In this document: one piece after another, positions 43,901-55,900 of the stretch
Position numbering within the stretch: the stretch's first letter is position 1
How the letters are laid out: every line of letters begins with the position of its first letter
Origin: Mesorhabditis belari
Taxonomy: Eukaryota; Nematoda; Chromadorea; Rhabditida; Rhabditidae
Assembly (NCBI GenBank): GCA_958450365.1
Contig: CAUEEP010000921.1
Location: forward strand, 372,001-436,000
Reading direction: 5' to 3'
Length of the DNA stretch: 64,000 nt
The notes under the pieces: model-generated
Seen by the model: the letters and a program-made list of their open reading frames with translations, nothing else
The model's database searches: none
What the model was told of the DNA's origin: nothing
Made by a program: the position numbers and the translations under genes

Positions 43901-46900
43901 CAATACCAGCAAGCTTTTGTGGATAGGTCAGAGCCAATGCACCACCCATCGAGAACCCACCGAGTATGATTTTATTGGCAGGAATTCCAGCAGCTATTTG
44001 TAGCAAAAGCTTTTACAATTTCCCCATTGAAAGCTACCTCTTGATCAAGCATGTTGGGAACGAGTTGAGTAGCCGCTTGAATGTCAGCTTCATCTTCACG
44101 GGTGAAACGTATGCACACTGAAACGTATGCACAATAACTGAAAAAAGTGAACAATGTTTTGCTACAAAAAGGTCTTGATCTTTCAAACATAAAGTTCATT
44201 CAAGATAACGCCCGTCCACACATTGTAAAGATTGTTCAGGAAAAACTCGAATAGTTGAGCTGGGAAACTCTCTCGCATCCGCCATATTCTGCGGATATTT
44301 ATAACTGGACAACCTAATAGAAATAATTCTAAATTTTCTTAAAAATCTAGGTCGAAAACGGCGAGGACGTCTCAGGAGAATTCGTGGCGAACGCCGAATT
44401 GGGCGGACTGAGAAATCAGGTGAGTAAAGGGATTCTGTAAAATGTAATACATAGTTATTATCGTTTTATTATCTAGTTACTCTAGCTTTTAAATTTAGCT
44501 ATAAGTTATTGTACAAATTTCAGACCGGTGAATCGTTGCTGCAGGTGGCCGCGCGGGTCAACAATGTGCCCATCGTGAAGCACGTTCTCCCGGAGAGTGA
44601 CACCGATGATACGGATAATGTGGGTTAAAAGAAGATACAAACAACGTTAGATATCTAAATTTTATATCTAAATACTAGATTTAAACGTTTACTCAGCGTA
44701 ATCCCAATGAATAAAGAGCTGTATTGTTTGTGCGGGCATTTGCCATTGGCAAAACTTTGAACTCAAATTTCTTGGCGTTGAGCTATCCAATTTAAATAGT
44801 TTTTATACCAATCGATAGAGAAAGATTTGGCGAATCTAATGATCCCAAGAAGATGCAAATTGAACAGTTTAACACCGAGATATTTGAGTTCAAAGTTAGA
44901 TTGCCAATGGGAAAAGGGGCAGGGCGCTTAACATCTCCAATCTCCGAACAAATCTCCGATAACCAACTCTTTTTACTAGGCCCCATAAATGAAATTTGAA
45001 ATGGACAAGACTTCAAAGACTTAAAAACCAGTTTAGTGAATCTAAAATCTATTAATTTTTACTTTTGTAGCTTCGGATTTTTAAATATTACCTAATAGAG
45101 GTTGATTGGATTAAGGAATCCCGAGAAAATCGAGCGCTCAAGTCACGTACTAACAAAGTGCTCAAGCCACGTACTGTTCTCTCCATTTACCTGCTGTTAA
45201 GAGTAAAGCAATGGTTTTAGAGGGTCAGAATTTTTATCAAAAATACAGCGACATTTGGGAATTGTGCATAGTGACGCGCAAAAAGTAGGGCGGAAAGTGG
45301 GGCGTTAAGTGGACCAGAAAGTGGACTAGAAAGTGGACCAGAAAGTGGACTAGAAAGTGGACAAGAAAGTGGACCAGAAAGTCGACCAGAAAGTGCGGCC
45401 GAAAGTGAGTCGGTAAGTGGGGCAGAGAGTCGAGCCGAAAGTGAACCCGAAAGCGGGGCACAGAGTGCGTCGAAACTGGGGCGGAAAGTGCATTAAATAT
45501 TCGAAAAGGGGACACCTATCTATCGGGAAGGTGTGCCAGAAAGTGGGCGATTATGCAGCCGCACAAAGAACACCTCGCCAGGATTTTTCTTTTGCTTTGT
45601 AGATGGCCCCAAAAGATGATCTGAGCCCTAAATTTGTACACGAGGGTTTTCGGGGACGGCGAATCGATTGGGGCTATTCATTTTACCAGTAAAGGCTCCT
45701 ATCTGCGATTTTAACAGCTAAAATCTCCATTTCAGGACGGTTGGAGTGCTTTGTTGGTGGCGGCTTGGAACGGTCATGCAGAATGCGTTCGCCTAATATT
45801 GGAGGCGACATGTTCGGTGGATCAACCAGATTTGGTGAGTTTTTAAATTAAAGCTTAACTTTATCTAAGCGCTTATCAATATTAAGTTGTTCTACTTTTG
45901 ATCTACTTCTCAAAGTGATGAAAAAACTCATTCATTAGCTTGATCAATCAATTGAACTATTTCAGATGGGCTGGACGGCGTTGATGTGGGCTGTGTACAA
46001 GAATCAACCAGTTGTGAGTGATAAACACTCTTTGCCAAGTCTTTCATAACAATTCTAAGCCATTCATAACAATTCTAAGCCTTTCATAACAATTCTAAGC
46101 CATTTACAACAATTCTAAGCCATTTCTAACAATTCTAAGCCTTTCATAACAATTCTAGGCCATTCATAATAATTCTAGGCCATTCAGAACAATTCTAAGC
46201 CATTCATAACAATTCTAAGTCATTTATAACAATTCTAAGCCTTTCATAACAATTCTAGGCCATTCAGAACAATTCTAAGCCTATCATAACAATTCTAAGC
46301 CATTTACAACAATTCTAAGCCATTCATAACAATTCTAGGCCACTCATAACAATTCTAGGCCATTCATAACAATTCTAGGCCATTCAGAACAATTCTAAGC
46401 CATTCATAACAATTCTAGGCCATTCAGAACAATTCTAAGCCTATCATAACAATTCTAAGCCATTTACAACAATTCTAAGCCATTCATAACAATTCTAGGC
46501 CACTCATAACAATTCTAGGCCATTCATAACAATTCTAGGCCATTCAGAACAATTCTAAGCCTATCATAACAATTCTAAGCCATTTACAACAATTCTAAGC
46601 CATTCATAACAATTCTAGGCCACTCATAACAATTCTAGGCCATTCATAACAATTCTAGGCCATTCAGAACAATTCTAAGCCATTCATAACAATTCTACGT
46701 CATTTATAACAATTCTAAGCCATTCATAACAATTCTAAGCCTTTCATAACAATTCTATTCTATTTCCAATACGGTTCCAATACGGTTCCAATACGGTTCT
46801 TTTTTTGATCCAATTCGGTTCCAATACAGTTCCAATACGGTTCTTTTTTGATCCAATACGGTTCCAATACGGTTCCAATACAATTCTTTTGATTTCTAGA

Positions 46901-49900
46901 AATAGGAATTGAAGAATAGAAAAACGGCTTTCATTTTTAACTTGAAACTTTGTTAGGCTTTGTTAGTAGCAAAACTTTGCAGGCTGTTGAGTTACTATTG
47001 GCGCACCGGGCTCACGTAAATCTGATTGACGAGGAGGATGGTTTAACTCCATTGATTGTCGCCTCGGGAAGAGGATTTGCTGATTGCGCCCGAATACTCA
47101 TCGATCATGATGCGCAGGTTTGAACAAAAAACTACTTTAAACTAGAAAAACTACGTCACTTTGAGTTTAAAACTGTTAATTCAATAAAAAAGCTGTTAAT
47201 CACTACAAGAATCAACCTTTGTTTCTCACTTTTGAATCTTGTTGTAAAATTAGTCGCCTCCAAACTCTTATAAAGAGTTGAACGTTGACTTTTCCTTAGG
47301 TGAACGCTTGCGATAAATTCGGCTCAACGGCGCTGATTTGGGCGTCGAGGAAGGGTCATTTGCCGGTTGTTCAGCTACTTCTCAATGCTGGCGCTGAAGT
47401 GGATGCTGTGGGAATGGTGGGTTTAATAGAAGATAGTCGTTAATCGCATTTTTATTCAAAGATATTTCCTTCTGGGTCAAGCTAACCAGAGTCTGAGCCA
47501 GAGAACAGAACTCAGTCTCTGGTCTGGTTTACAAGGTTGGAAGCTGCAGAGTCAGGCTAGAAGTCAGGTCCTGTTTTGATTGACCAGAAATCAGGTTCTT
47601 CCCTTCTTCCTCTTGACCTGGGTTCACAGAAAACCTCAGAGCAACTAGTAAAATTCATGCTTTATGCTTGATGTTTCATGCCATGCTCAGGCTCAGGAGC
47701 TCAGCCTTCTAGAGCTCAGCCTTCTAGAGCTCAGCCTTCTAGAGCTTAGCCTTCTAGAGCTTAGCCTGCTAGAGCTCAGCCTGCTAGAGCTCAGCATGAA
47801 GACATTTACTAATTGCCCTAGAGCTGAAACTGATTTCTGGTCTGCTTAAGTCATTGTTGAGTTACCGTAAATCAGTGTTGATAAAAGTCTTCATTTAGTA
47901 TTCTTCAACGGCGCTTATGTTGGCCACGAGAGGGAATTACCTGCACGTGGTCGATCTTTTGTTGTCAAGAGATCCAAATGTGAATGTCGTTGACCAGGTG
48001 AGTGGTAAGAGTTGTAGATCTAAATCCTTTTCTTTTATTTTCTAGAACGGTCTCTCGGCTTTATCAATCGCGGCTCGCGAAGGTTACGTGGAGATTTGTG
48101 ATTCGTTGATTAAAACGGGCGCCTTTGTGAATCAGTGTGATCGGTGGGAAAATTTTGAGAAACAGATTAGAAATTGATCTTTGATCTAATTTTTTGATTA
48201 GCTGAACTAATTAGAAGAAACTGGAAGATATTAGAAAGATCAAAGATATCAAAGAGATCAAAGATCAAAGATATCAAAGGAAAGAGATCAAAGCTCAGAT
48301 ATCAAAGCAAAGATATCAAAGCTCAGATATCAAAGCAAAGATATCAAAGCTCAGATATCAAAGCTCAGATATCAAAGCTCAGATATCAAAGCTCAGATAT
48401 CAAAGCAAAGATATCAAAGATCAAAGATCAAAGAAAAGATCAGAAAAACGCATGAAACTCATTTCTTTAGCTGAATATTCTTTAATAGAACAAAAAAAAC
48501 TTAAACTTAAAGGGAAACTTAAAAGTTTGGCTAGAAATTCATAGAAATTCTTGTTTCCAGATTCGGCAATTGGATTCTGGCGAGCGCAGTGAGATCAGGA
48601 AATGCGAATATCGTGCGAATGTTGATTGACAAATATGCAGATATCAATTGTCAAGATTCGGTGAGATTTGAGCAAAAATTGTATTCTGAATTTGTCCATA
48701 CCGATATCGTAGATTGAAATGAATTGAAAATGAAATGAATAGACATGAAATGAATAGACAATAAGACTGAAATCAATATACAATAGACTCAAAATGAATA
48801 GACAATAAGACTGAAATCAATATATTGGGTTGTCCAGTTATGAATGCGCGTTTTTACTATTTTGTAAATTTCTCAGGATATCGAACAGATGTCTATGAGT
48901 GTTATATATCATTCGAAAGCTGAAGATCTCCTCTAAATTTTGGAATAAAAAGTTTTTGAATTTATTCAACCTTTTGGGAAATTGACTGCACAAAGGGAGA
49001 GGTCGTTTTCGAAAAAACCCATTCCAGCTTAGCTATTCCTCAGGTTTTATGGTGTAAAATAACCGCCCAGAAAAGAAAAAAAAAAGTAAAGATGCTCTGA
49101 CATTGGTATATTTTTAAAAAAGTTGTATTGATATATCTATTGGCCAAACATCAAACGGTTAACTCAATTTGAGCGGAGCCAAAACTTGATCCAAAGACTT
49201 GATCCCTTCCATTTTTTGGCCACCTCTTCTTCTGTGCAGTCAATTTGCCCAAAAGTTGAACAAATTCAAAAACTTTTTATATCAAAATGTAGAGGAGATC
49301 TTCAACTTTCGAATAATACTCATATATATCTTTTTCTTGATTTCGGTATCTTGAGAAATTTAAAAAATAGTAAAAAACGCGCATCCATAACTGGACAACC
49401 CAATACAATAGACTAAAATCAATAGACAATAAGACTGAAATCAATATACAATAGACTGGAATCAATAGACAATAGACTGAAATCAATCATTTCCAGGAAA
49501 ACCGAACGCCCCTCCATTTGGCGATCGACAAATCCTTCATGGATATCGTTTTGCTGTTATTAGAGAAGAGGCCAAATCTTGAGAATAAGAATAAGGTTCG
49601 TTTTTTTGCATTTGTATTGGATTGATGGATTGATTTTACATAATAAACAACGGCTAAACATCGGCTGAACACTTTTTATAGTGTACAAAGTGACGGTAAA
49701 GTACAGGGTGACCAGAAATAACGTTGCGGCCTAATTTAGCCTATTTTTTTAAAAATCCAAAAAGATTTTGTAACAGAAACAATTTTTTATTAACAACCTG
49801 ATATAAAGAGAACATAAAATCTACTTTTCTTCAAACTGGCCACCTTTGGCTGCGATGCAGAGCCTCAAACGCTTGATGAAGTTTTCGGCGATGAGCCGCA

Positions 49901-52900
49901 GCTCGGCCGGAGTGCACGGCCGATGCGGAGCCTTACTTCTGGTCACCCTGTATAGCAACAACTTTTTTCGGAAAAGTACCTGGGAAATGTCTAATTTATT
50001 TCAAAAGTGGCAAGTTTTAGATAGAGAATTGAAAACAAAACAAACAAAACATTTGGCACAATGTTTTTTTTTGTAAAAAATCGAAAATGCAATCTTTTTC
50101 GTGGAAAACTTGACAGAAAGGCTGGTTTTGACTTGGCTATCTTAGAACTTGGCTATTTTCGTTCCTAGGCTAGGAAATTTCGTTCAAAAACAATCCTGGC
50201 TACAGCTTAGAGTTTAAAACACTTGCTTTGAGTAAAAACCCTTTAAACCTTAAAGAGTAAAAAAGCAATAGTTTGTTGTATCAAAGTTGCATCAAAGTTG
50301 CATCAAAGTTGAGCTGCTCTAGTTGAACGGCTCTAGTTGAACGGCTCTAGTTGAACGGCTCTAGTTGAACGGCTCTAGTTGAACGGCTCTAGTTGAACGG
50401 CTCTAGTTGAACGGCTCTAGTTGAACGGCTCTAGTTGAACGGCTCTAGTTGAACGGCTCTAGTTGAACGGCTCTAGTTGAACGGCTCTAGTTGAACGGCT
50501 CTAGTTGAACGGCTCTAGTTGACCTACTCAAGTTGACCTACTCAAGTTGACCTACTCAAGTTGACCTACTCAAGTTGACCTACTCAAGTTGACCTACTCA
50601 AGTTGACCTACTCAAGTTGACCTACTCAAGTTGACCTACTCAAGTTGACCTACTCAAGTTGACCTACTCAAGTTGACCTACTCAAGTTGACCTACTCAAG
50701 TTGACCTACTCAAGTTGACCTACTCAAGTTGACCTACTCAAGTTGACCTACTTACCTACAAAAGTTGATCAACTTGAACAGTCTATAACTCGAGGCCTTA
50801 AAGAGTAAAAATAAAGCAATAGCTTTTAGGATGGAGAAACGCCATTGTTGAGAGCGGTGAAGAGTCGCCACGTTGCTTTGTGTGATCTTTTAGTGAAAGC
50901 CGGCGCGAAGATCAGCGCCACCGACAAAGAGGGAGATAATGCTTTGCATTTGGCGTTGAGGTGAGTCAATAGAGATCTGCATAGAACTATATTAGCTACA
51001 AGCTAGACATCGACACTCTACAAATGACGAACTCTCACGCTAAAAACCCTTCTAACTTTCTTCAAATCTGCCGGATTATGATGATCTATAGCTCAAAAAA
51101 TAAAGAATTTCAAGAGCTTTCGAATGGACTAAAGAATATTGAAAAATATCAATTCTAAAGAAAGTTACAGTGATTTGTAGTTACTTTATCGCTTCGACTA
51201 CGGCGAGTACGGTCCGTCTCGAGTTGAACCACTGTAGCTTTCTTTAGAATTCATATTTTTCAATATGTTTTAGTCTATTCGAAAGCTCTTGAGATTCTCT
51301 ATGAGCTCTATGGGCTATGGATCTCTATGGGCTCTATGGATCTTTATGAGCTAGATTTTGAGCCATAGCTCATAATAATCCAACAGATTTGAAGCGAGTT
51401 AGAAGCGTTTGTAGTTTACGTTTGTAGTTTACGTTTGTAGTGCCCATTCTACATACTTTTTTCAGAGCAAGAAGCAAACGATTGGCGACAGTTTTGCTGA
51501 CAAATCCGCAGGATTCTCGGCTTCTCTATCGACCAAATAAACTCGGTAAGGCTTTACAAATTCAAAACTTATAGTTAATATCGAATCAATTTATTGTTAA
51601 ATACTTTAATATTCTATAAAATGCCAATTCTAAGTGCTTAAAAGCCTAAAAATCGAATTCTAAGTGCTTAAAAGCCTAAAAATCTCATTCTAAGTGCTTA
51701 AAAGCTTGAAAATCGAATTCTAAGTGCTTAAAACCCTAAAAATCTAATTCTAGGTGCTTAAAAGCCTAAAAAGCTAATTCTAAGTGCTTAAAAGCCTAAA
51801 AAGCTAATTCTAGGTGCCTAAAAGCCTAAAAATCGAATTCTAAGTGCTTAAAAGCCTAAAAATCTCAGTCTAAGTGCTTAAAAGCTTGAAAATCGAATTC
51901 TAAGTGCTTAAAACCCTAAAAATCTAATTCTAAGTGCTTTGAGTACTGAAGTTGCATTGAATTTCATTGCCATTGCATTGAAAAAAGAATTTCATTCAAG
52001 AAAACTAGGCTTAGTTTGTTGAATGAAGGGCTACTTTAGTGTTATCACAAATGTAAAGTTACTGTAGCTAAAAAGAGAGTTAAAACTTAATTAAAAATCT
52101 AAAACTCAGGCCAAACCCCGTACTCGATCGATCAACAAAATCCGCAACCGATTTTGCCGTTAATTTTTGGACCAGTAGACGCCGAACAACACCTCGATGC
52201 AATGCTTGGATATGATATTTATAGGTAAACTAAGCTTTTAGAAAATAAAGCTTAAAAAGATCTACAAATAAAGATCTACATCTTTAACTAATAAAGCGAT
52301 TTAGCAATGTAATCGCTGACATCCTTTGCGAGCCAAATCTACAATTGCCGTTGACATTGGGTGAGTGGCAAGGCTAAGAAGGGAATGACACCGCCACGAG
52401 GTTCAGAATCGCTTCGTGACCGAGTGCATCACATAGAATCGGCGATGCTAATTCTGAATCTGTAGAAATTAGCTCCAAACACCCACGCAATCGCGTGGAA
52501 TGTCCAATGAAAAATTTGCTTAAAATTGCCCTAAAATGCAAAGAAAACTCCCCTTCGGCGCCTTCATGAGGCCGCCACAGTGGAGCCCCTCAACGGCTTC
52601 GGTGGTCTAGTGGATAGCATGCTAGCCTATTGACTGTATCGGGTCCTTTCGCCCGGGTTCAAATCCTCCTTTAGCCAATTCTTCCTCCTTTTTCGGAAAA
52701 TCTTTTTCTAGCGTCTTTACCGTTGACATTGGGTGAGTGACAAGGCTAAGAAGGGAATGGCACCGCCCCGAGGTTCAGAATCGCCGAGTGCATGACATAG
52801 AATCGGCGATGCTGATTCTTAATCTGTAGAAATTAGCGGCAAAAACCCACGCAATGTCCAATAAAAAATTAAAATCCAAAAAAATTGCCTTAAAATAGAA

Positions 52901-55900
52901 AGAAAATTCCCCTTCGGACCCTTCATGAGGCCGCCACAGAGAACCCCTTAACGGCGTCGATAGTATAGTGGATAGGGTGCTAGCCTGTTGAGCGTATCAG
53001 GTCTCTTCGCTCGGGTTCAAATCCTCCTCCAGCCAATTCTTTTCGTTTTTTGGAGAATCTTTTTCTAATGTCTTTACATTAAATATTTGTTTTTTATGCA
53101 CTCTTTTACCAGTTCTAATGGCGTGCAATGTCATACAATGTCATGCAATGTCGTAAAACTTACAATTACACTCGGTGATTTGATCTGGTGATCTGGTGAA
53201 GCGATTCTGAAGCGACTTCTAGTTGGTGTCATTCCCTTATAAGAAAAAAAGCTAAAATTCACCAAAATCAGAGTTGTTTTGATCATTCTGGATCAGTTTT
53301 GGATCAATTTTGGATCAATTCAGAAGCCAGGTGGCGAAATGGGGATTGTTTGGAAGCCTGATCTTGACCTGGATCTTGACCGGCTTCAAACCAAACTCTT
53401 GTCCAATCAGATCGCTAATACCTATTGTTGGCCAAATCTAAATCTTCTGTCTCTTCAGGTCTATACGCGAAATGGGGATCCGGGAAATCTGTATTACTGC
53501 AAAAAGTCAAGGAGTCGATGCGTAGTTTCTCAAGGAGTTGGCTTGACGGGATTCAATTGAGGTAAACGATCCATAGCTTAGCGATCCATAGCTTAGCGAT
53601 CCATAGCTTAGCGATCCATAGCTTAGCGATCCATAGCTTAGCGATCCATAGCTTAGCGATCCATAGCTTAGCGATCCATAGCTTAGCGATCCATAGCTTA
53701 GCGATCCATAGCTTAGCGATCCATAGCTTAGCGATCCATAGCTTAGCGATCCATAGCTTAGCGATCCATAGCTTAGCGATCCATAGCTTAGCGATCCATA
53801 GCTTAGCGATCCACGATCCATAGCGATCCATAGCTTAAGGTTTAATCCATAGAATTAAGGTTTTTTTAAAACAAATGTTGAGTAACTGCATATTCAGCAA
53901 GATAAAAAAGCTAATTCAGATGGTCAGCCCCAGTGCTTCTCTACATTTTCGTCACCGTTCTCATCATTTCGATGACTGTGGCGACGATCGTCTCGATCTC
54001 TCGAATCCCGCAAATTTTGATCGGCACCGGCGTCATTGGACTCTTGTTATACTTGTTGTTAGCAGTGGGCTATTGTAAGTCTAGCAAGATTGAAGGAATT
54101 CAGCCATTTTAGGTATGACTTACTATGGTAGCGAGGTGCGAATGTGGGTGAAAAGTATGACGATAGCTGAGTACATCGCGAGAGCTTTTGCCCATATCAA
54201 GTGGGTTTTTTTGAAAAGCTTAGAGCTTGAAAAGAACATTCACTATACATGAGATAAATATGAAACTTGCAAGCAGCTTAAAAATGTTAGAAAGTTGTTA
54301 GAACTGTTAGAACTGTTAGAACTGTTAGAGCTGTTAGAGCTGTTAGAACTGTTGGATCTGTTGATCTGTTGGATCTATTAGGTCTGTTAAATCGATTAGA
54401 TGGATCTGTTGATCTGTTGGATCTGTTGATCTGTTGGATCTGTTGGATCTGTTGGATCTGTTGGATCTGTTGATCTGTTGATCTGTTGGATCTGTTGGAT
54501 CTGTTGGATCTGTTGGATCTGTTAGATCTGTTAGAACTGTTAGAACTGTAGATTTCAAAAGCAGCTTCTGGACAGGATAAATCAACTCCCCCTTCAGATT
54601 ACTCTTCAACGTCATCATGCTATATGCTCCACAACATTCGGAAAAAGATATGGTATCGAATCCGGTCTCTTTCCTCTTCGCCGACTATCATCGTCTATCG
54701 TCGATTGGTGGCGAGCAAGCGCTGGCGAAAATCGTGGTCACTCTTTTTGAAGCAGCTGAAAGTCACTATGGGGCGTTGCCTGTACGGATATTTTGCGCGC
54801 TACGTGGAAGCAATTGGAGCGATTACTACAGTCAGTCTTAACCACACTGTACAGCGTGACAAGAAATAAAAGCCTTTACATTTTAGCCTCAAACTCTCTA
54901 GATAATGTGCCTAGACAAAATGGTCTATGAACATGATAAGTAGACACCCTTAGGGACTTAATAATGAAAATTTGTTTCTCTAGGTAACTTTACAGGACTA
55001 CAGGACTACAAGACTTTACAGAACTACAGGACTACAAGACTTTACAGGACTACAGGACTACAAGGCTTTACAGGACTACAAGGCTTTACAGGACTAGAGG
55101 ACTACAAGGCTTTACAGGACTAGAGGACTACAAGACTTTACAGGATTACAGGACTACAAGACTTTACAGGACTACAGGACTACAAGACTTTACAGGACTA
55201 GAGGACTTTGCAGGATTCATAGGCCATTTTTGCATTATCTAGAGAGCTTGAGGTTAAAATGTAAGGACTGGTTATTTCTTGTCACCCTTTATTATACTAC
55301 AATGACTTTTCTTTTTGTGAATGATCTCGAAGCTGGATCTGGATCTTTGAATCTGAATTCCAAAGCCAGCACCTGGCTTTAGAAGGCCTAAGCCAAAGCC
55401 AGCGCCTGGATTCCGTCTGGTTTTCGAATCTGGATTCCAAAGCCTATCATATAGTCATAGAAAATTGTTTACAGATTCGAACTTCAAATCAAACCCTACT
55501 TTCTCAATCGAATTTAGCCTCAATCCACGGCTCATTGCGTCGTCATTGCGGTGTCCCCGTTGTGCTGATCGCAACAGCAATCCTTCTCGCATTGGTCCTC
55601 TTCGAGGGTTTTCTCATGGCTTGGTTGTTCAACAAGGGTTCACAGTGAGACCAATAATTGTACTAAAAATAATAATATTCAAATTTCAGTTATTTCTTCG
55701 TGTCGCTCGTTTTTCTTGCGTTTCTCGTGTTGATGATGGCCTATCCACTCTTTTTAACGATTCGCTATGGCACTCACAATGTTCCGAAGGCTCGGATAAA
55801 CTCGGCTGCCCGGGCTGTGCACAAATTGAGATTCGAAGGTGAGTGAGTAGCTTTATATTTAAGTATACGATTTGTTACAATACTCCTAGAATCATGTAAT

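Larger units (their letters stand above)
43667..44317. mobile_element. Mariner-like element carrying a host gene fragment
   Basis: TA-flanked, TIR TTAGGTTGTCCAGTTAT(G)A. It contains a mariner transposase scrap on plus and a piece of an acyl-protein thioesterase on minus. Lies in intron 2 of the KIDINS220-like gene. Confidence 0.88.
52345..53085. repeat. ~365-bp tandem duplication including an exon end and its splice donor
   Basis: 'ccgttgacattgggtgagtg' is the end of exon 52305-52360 with its donor, and recurs at 52722. The following ~340 bp, with a tRNA-like sequence, is duplicated too. Confidence 0.88.

Noticed and set aside
53507..53831. Repeat proteins SYGSL / LWIAK on the minus strand
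   Set aside because: Shadow frames of a 15-bp intronic array in the KIDINS220-like gene.
55465..55842. Stand-alone gene in the frame from 55465
   Set aside because: The true exons 55518-55644 and 55690-55838 run in other frames, keep phase and encode KAP membrane helices.
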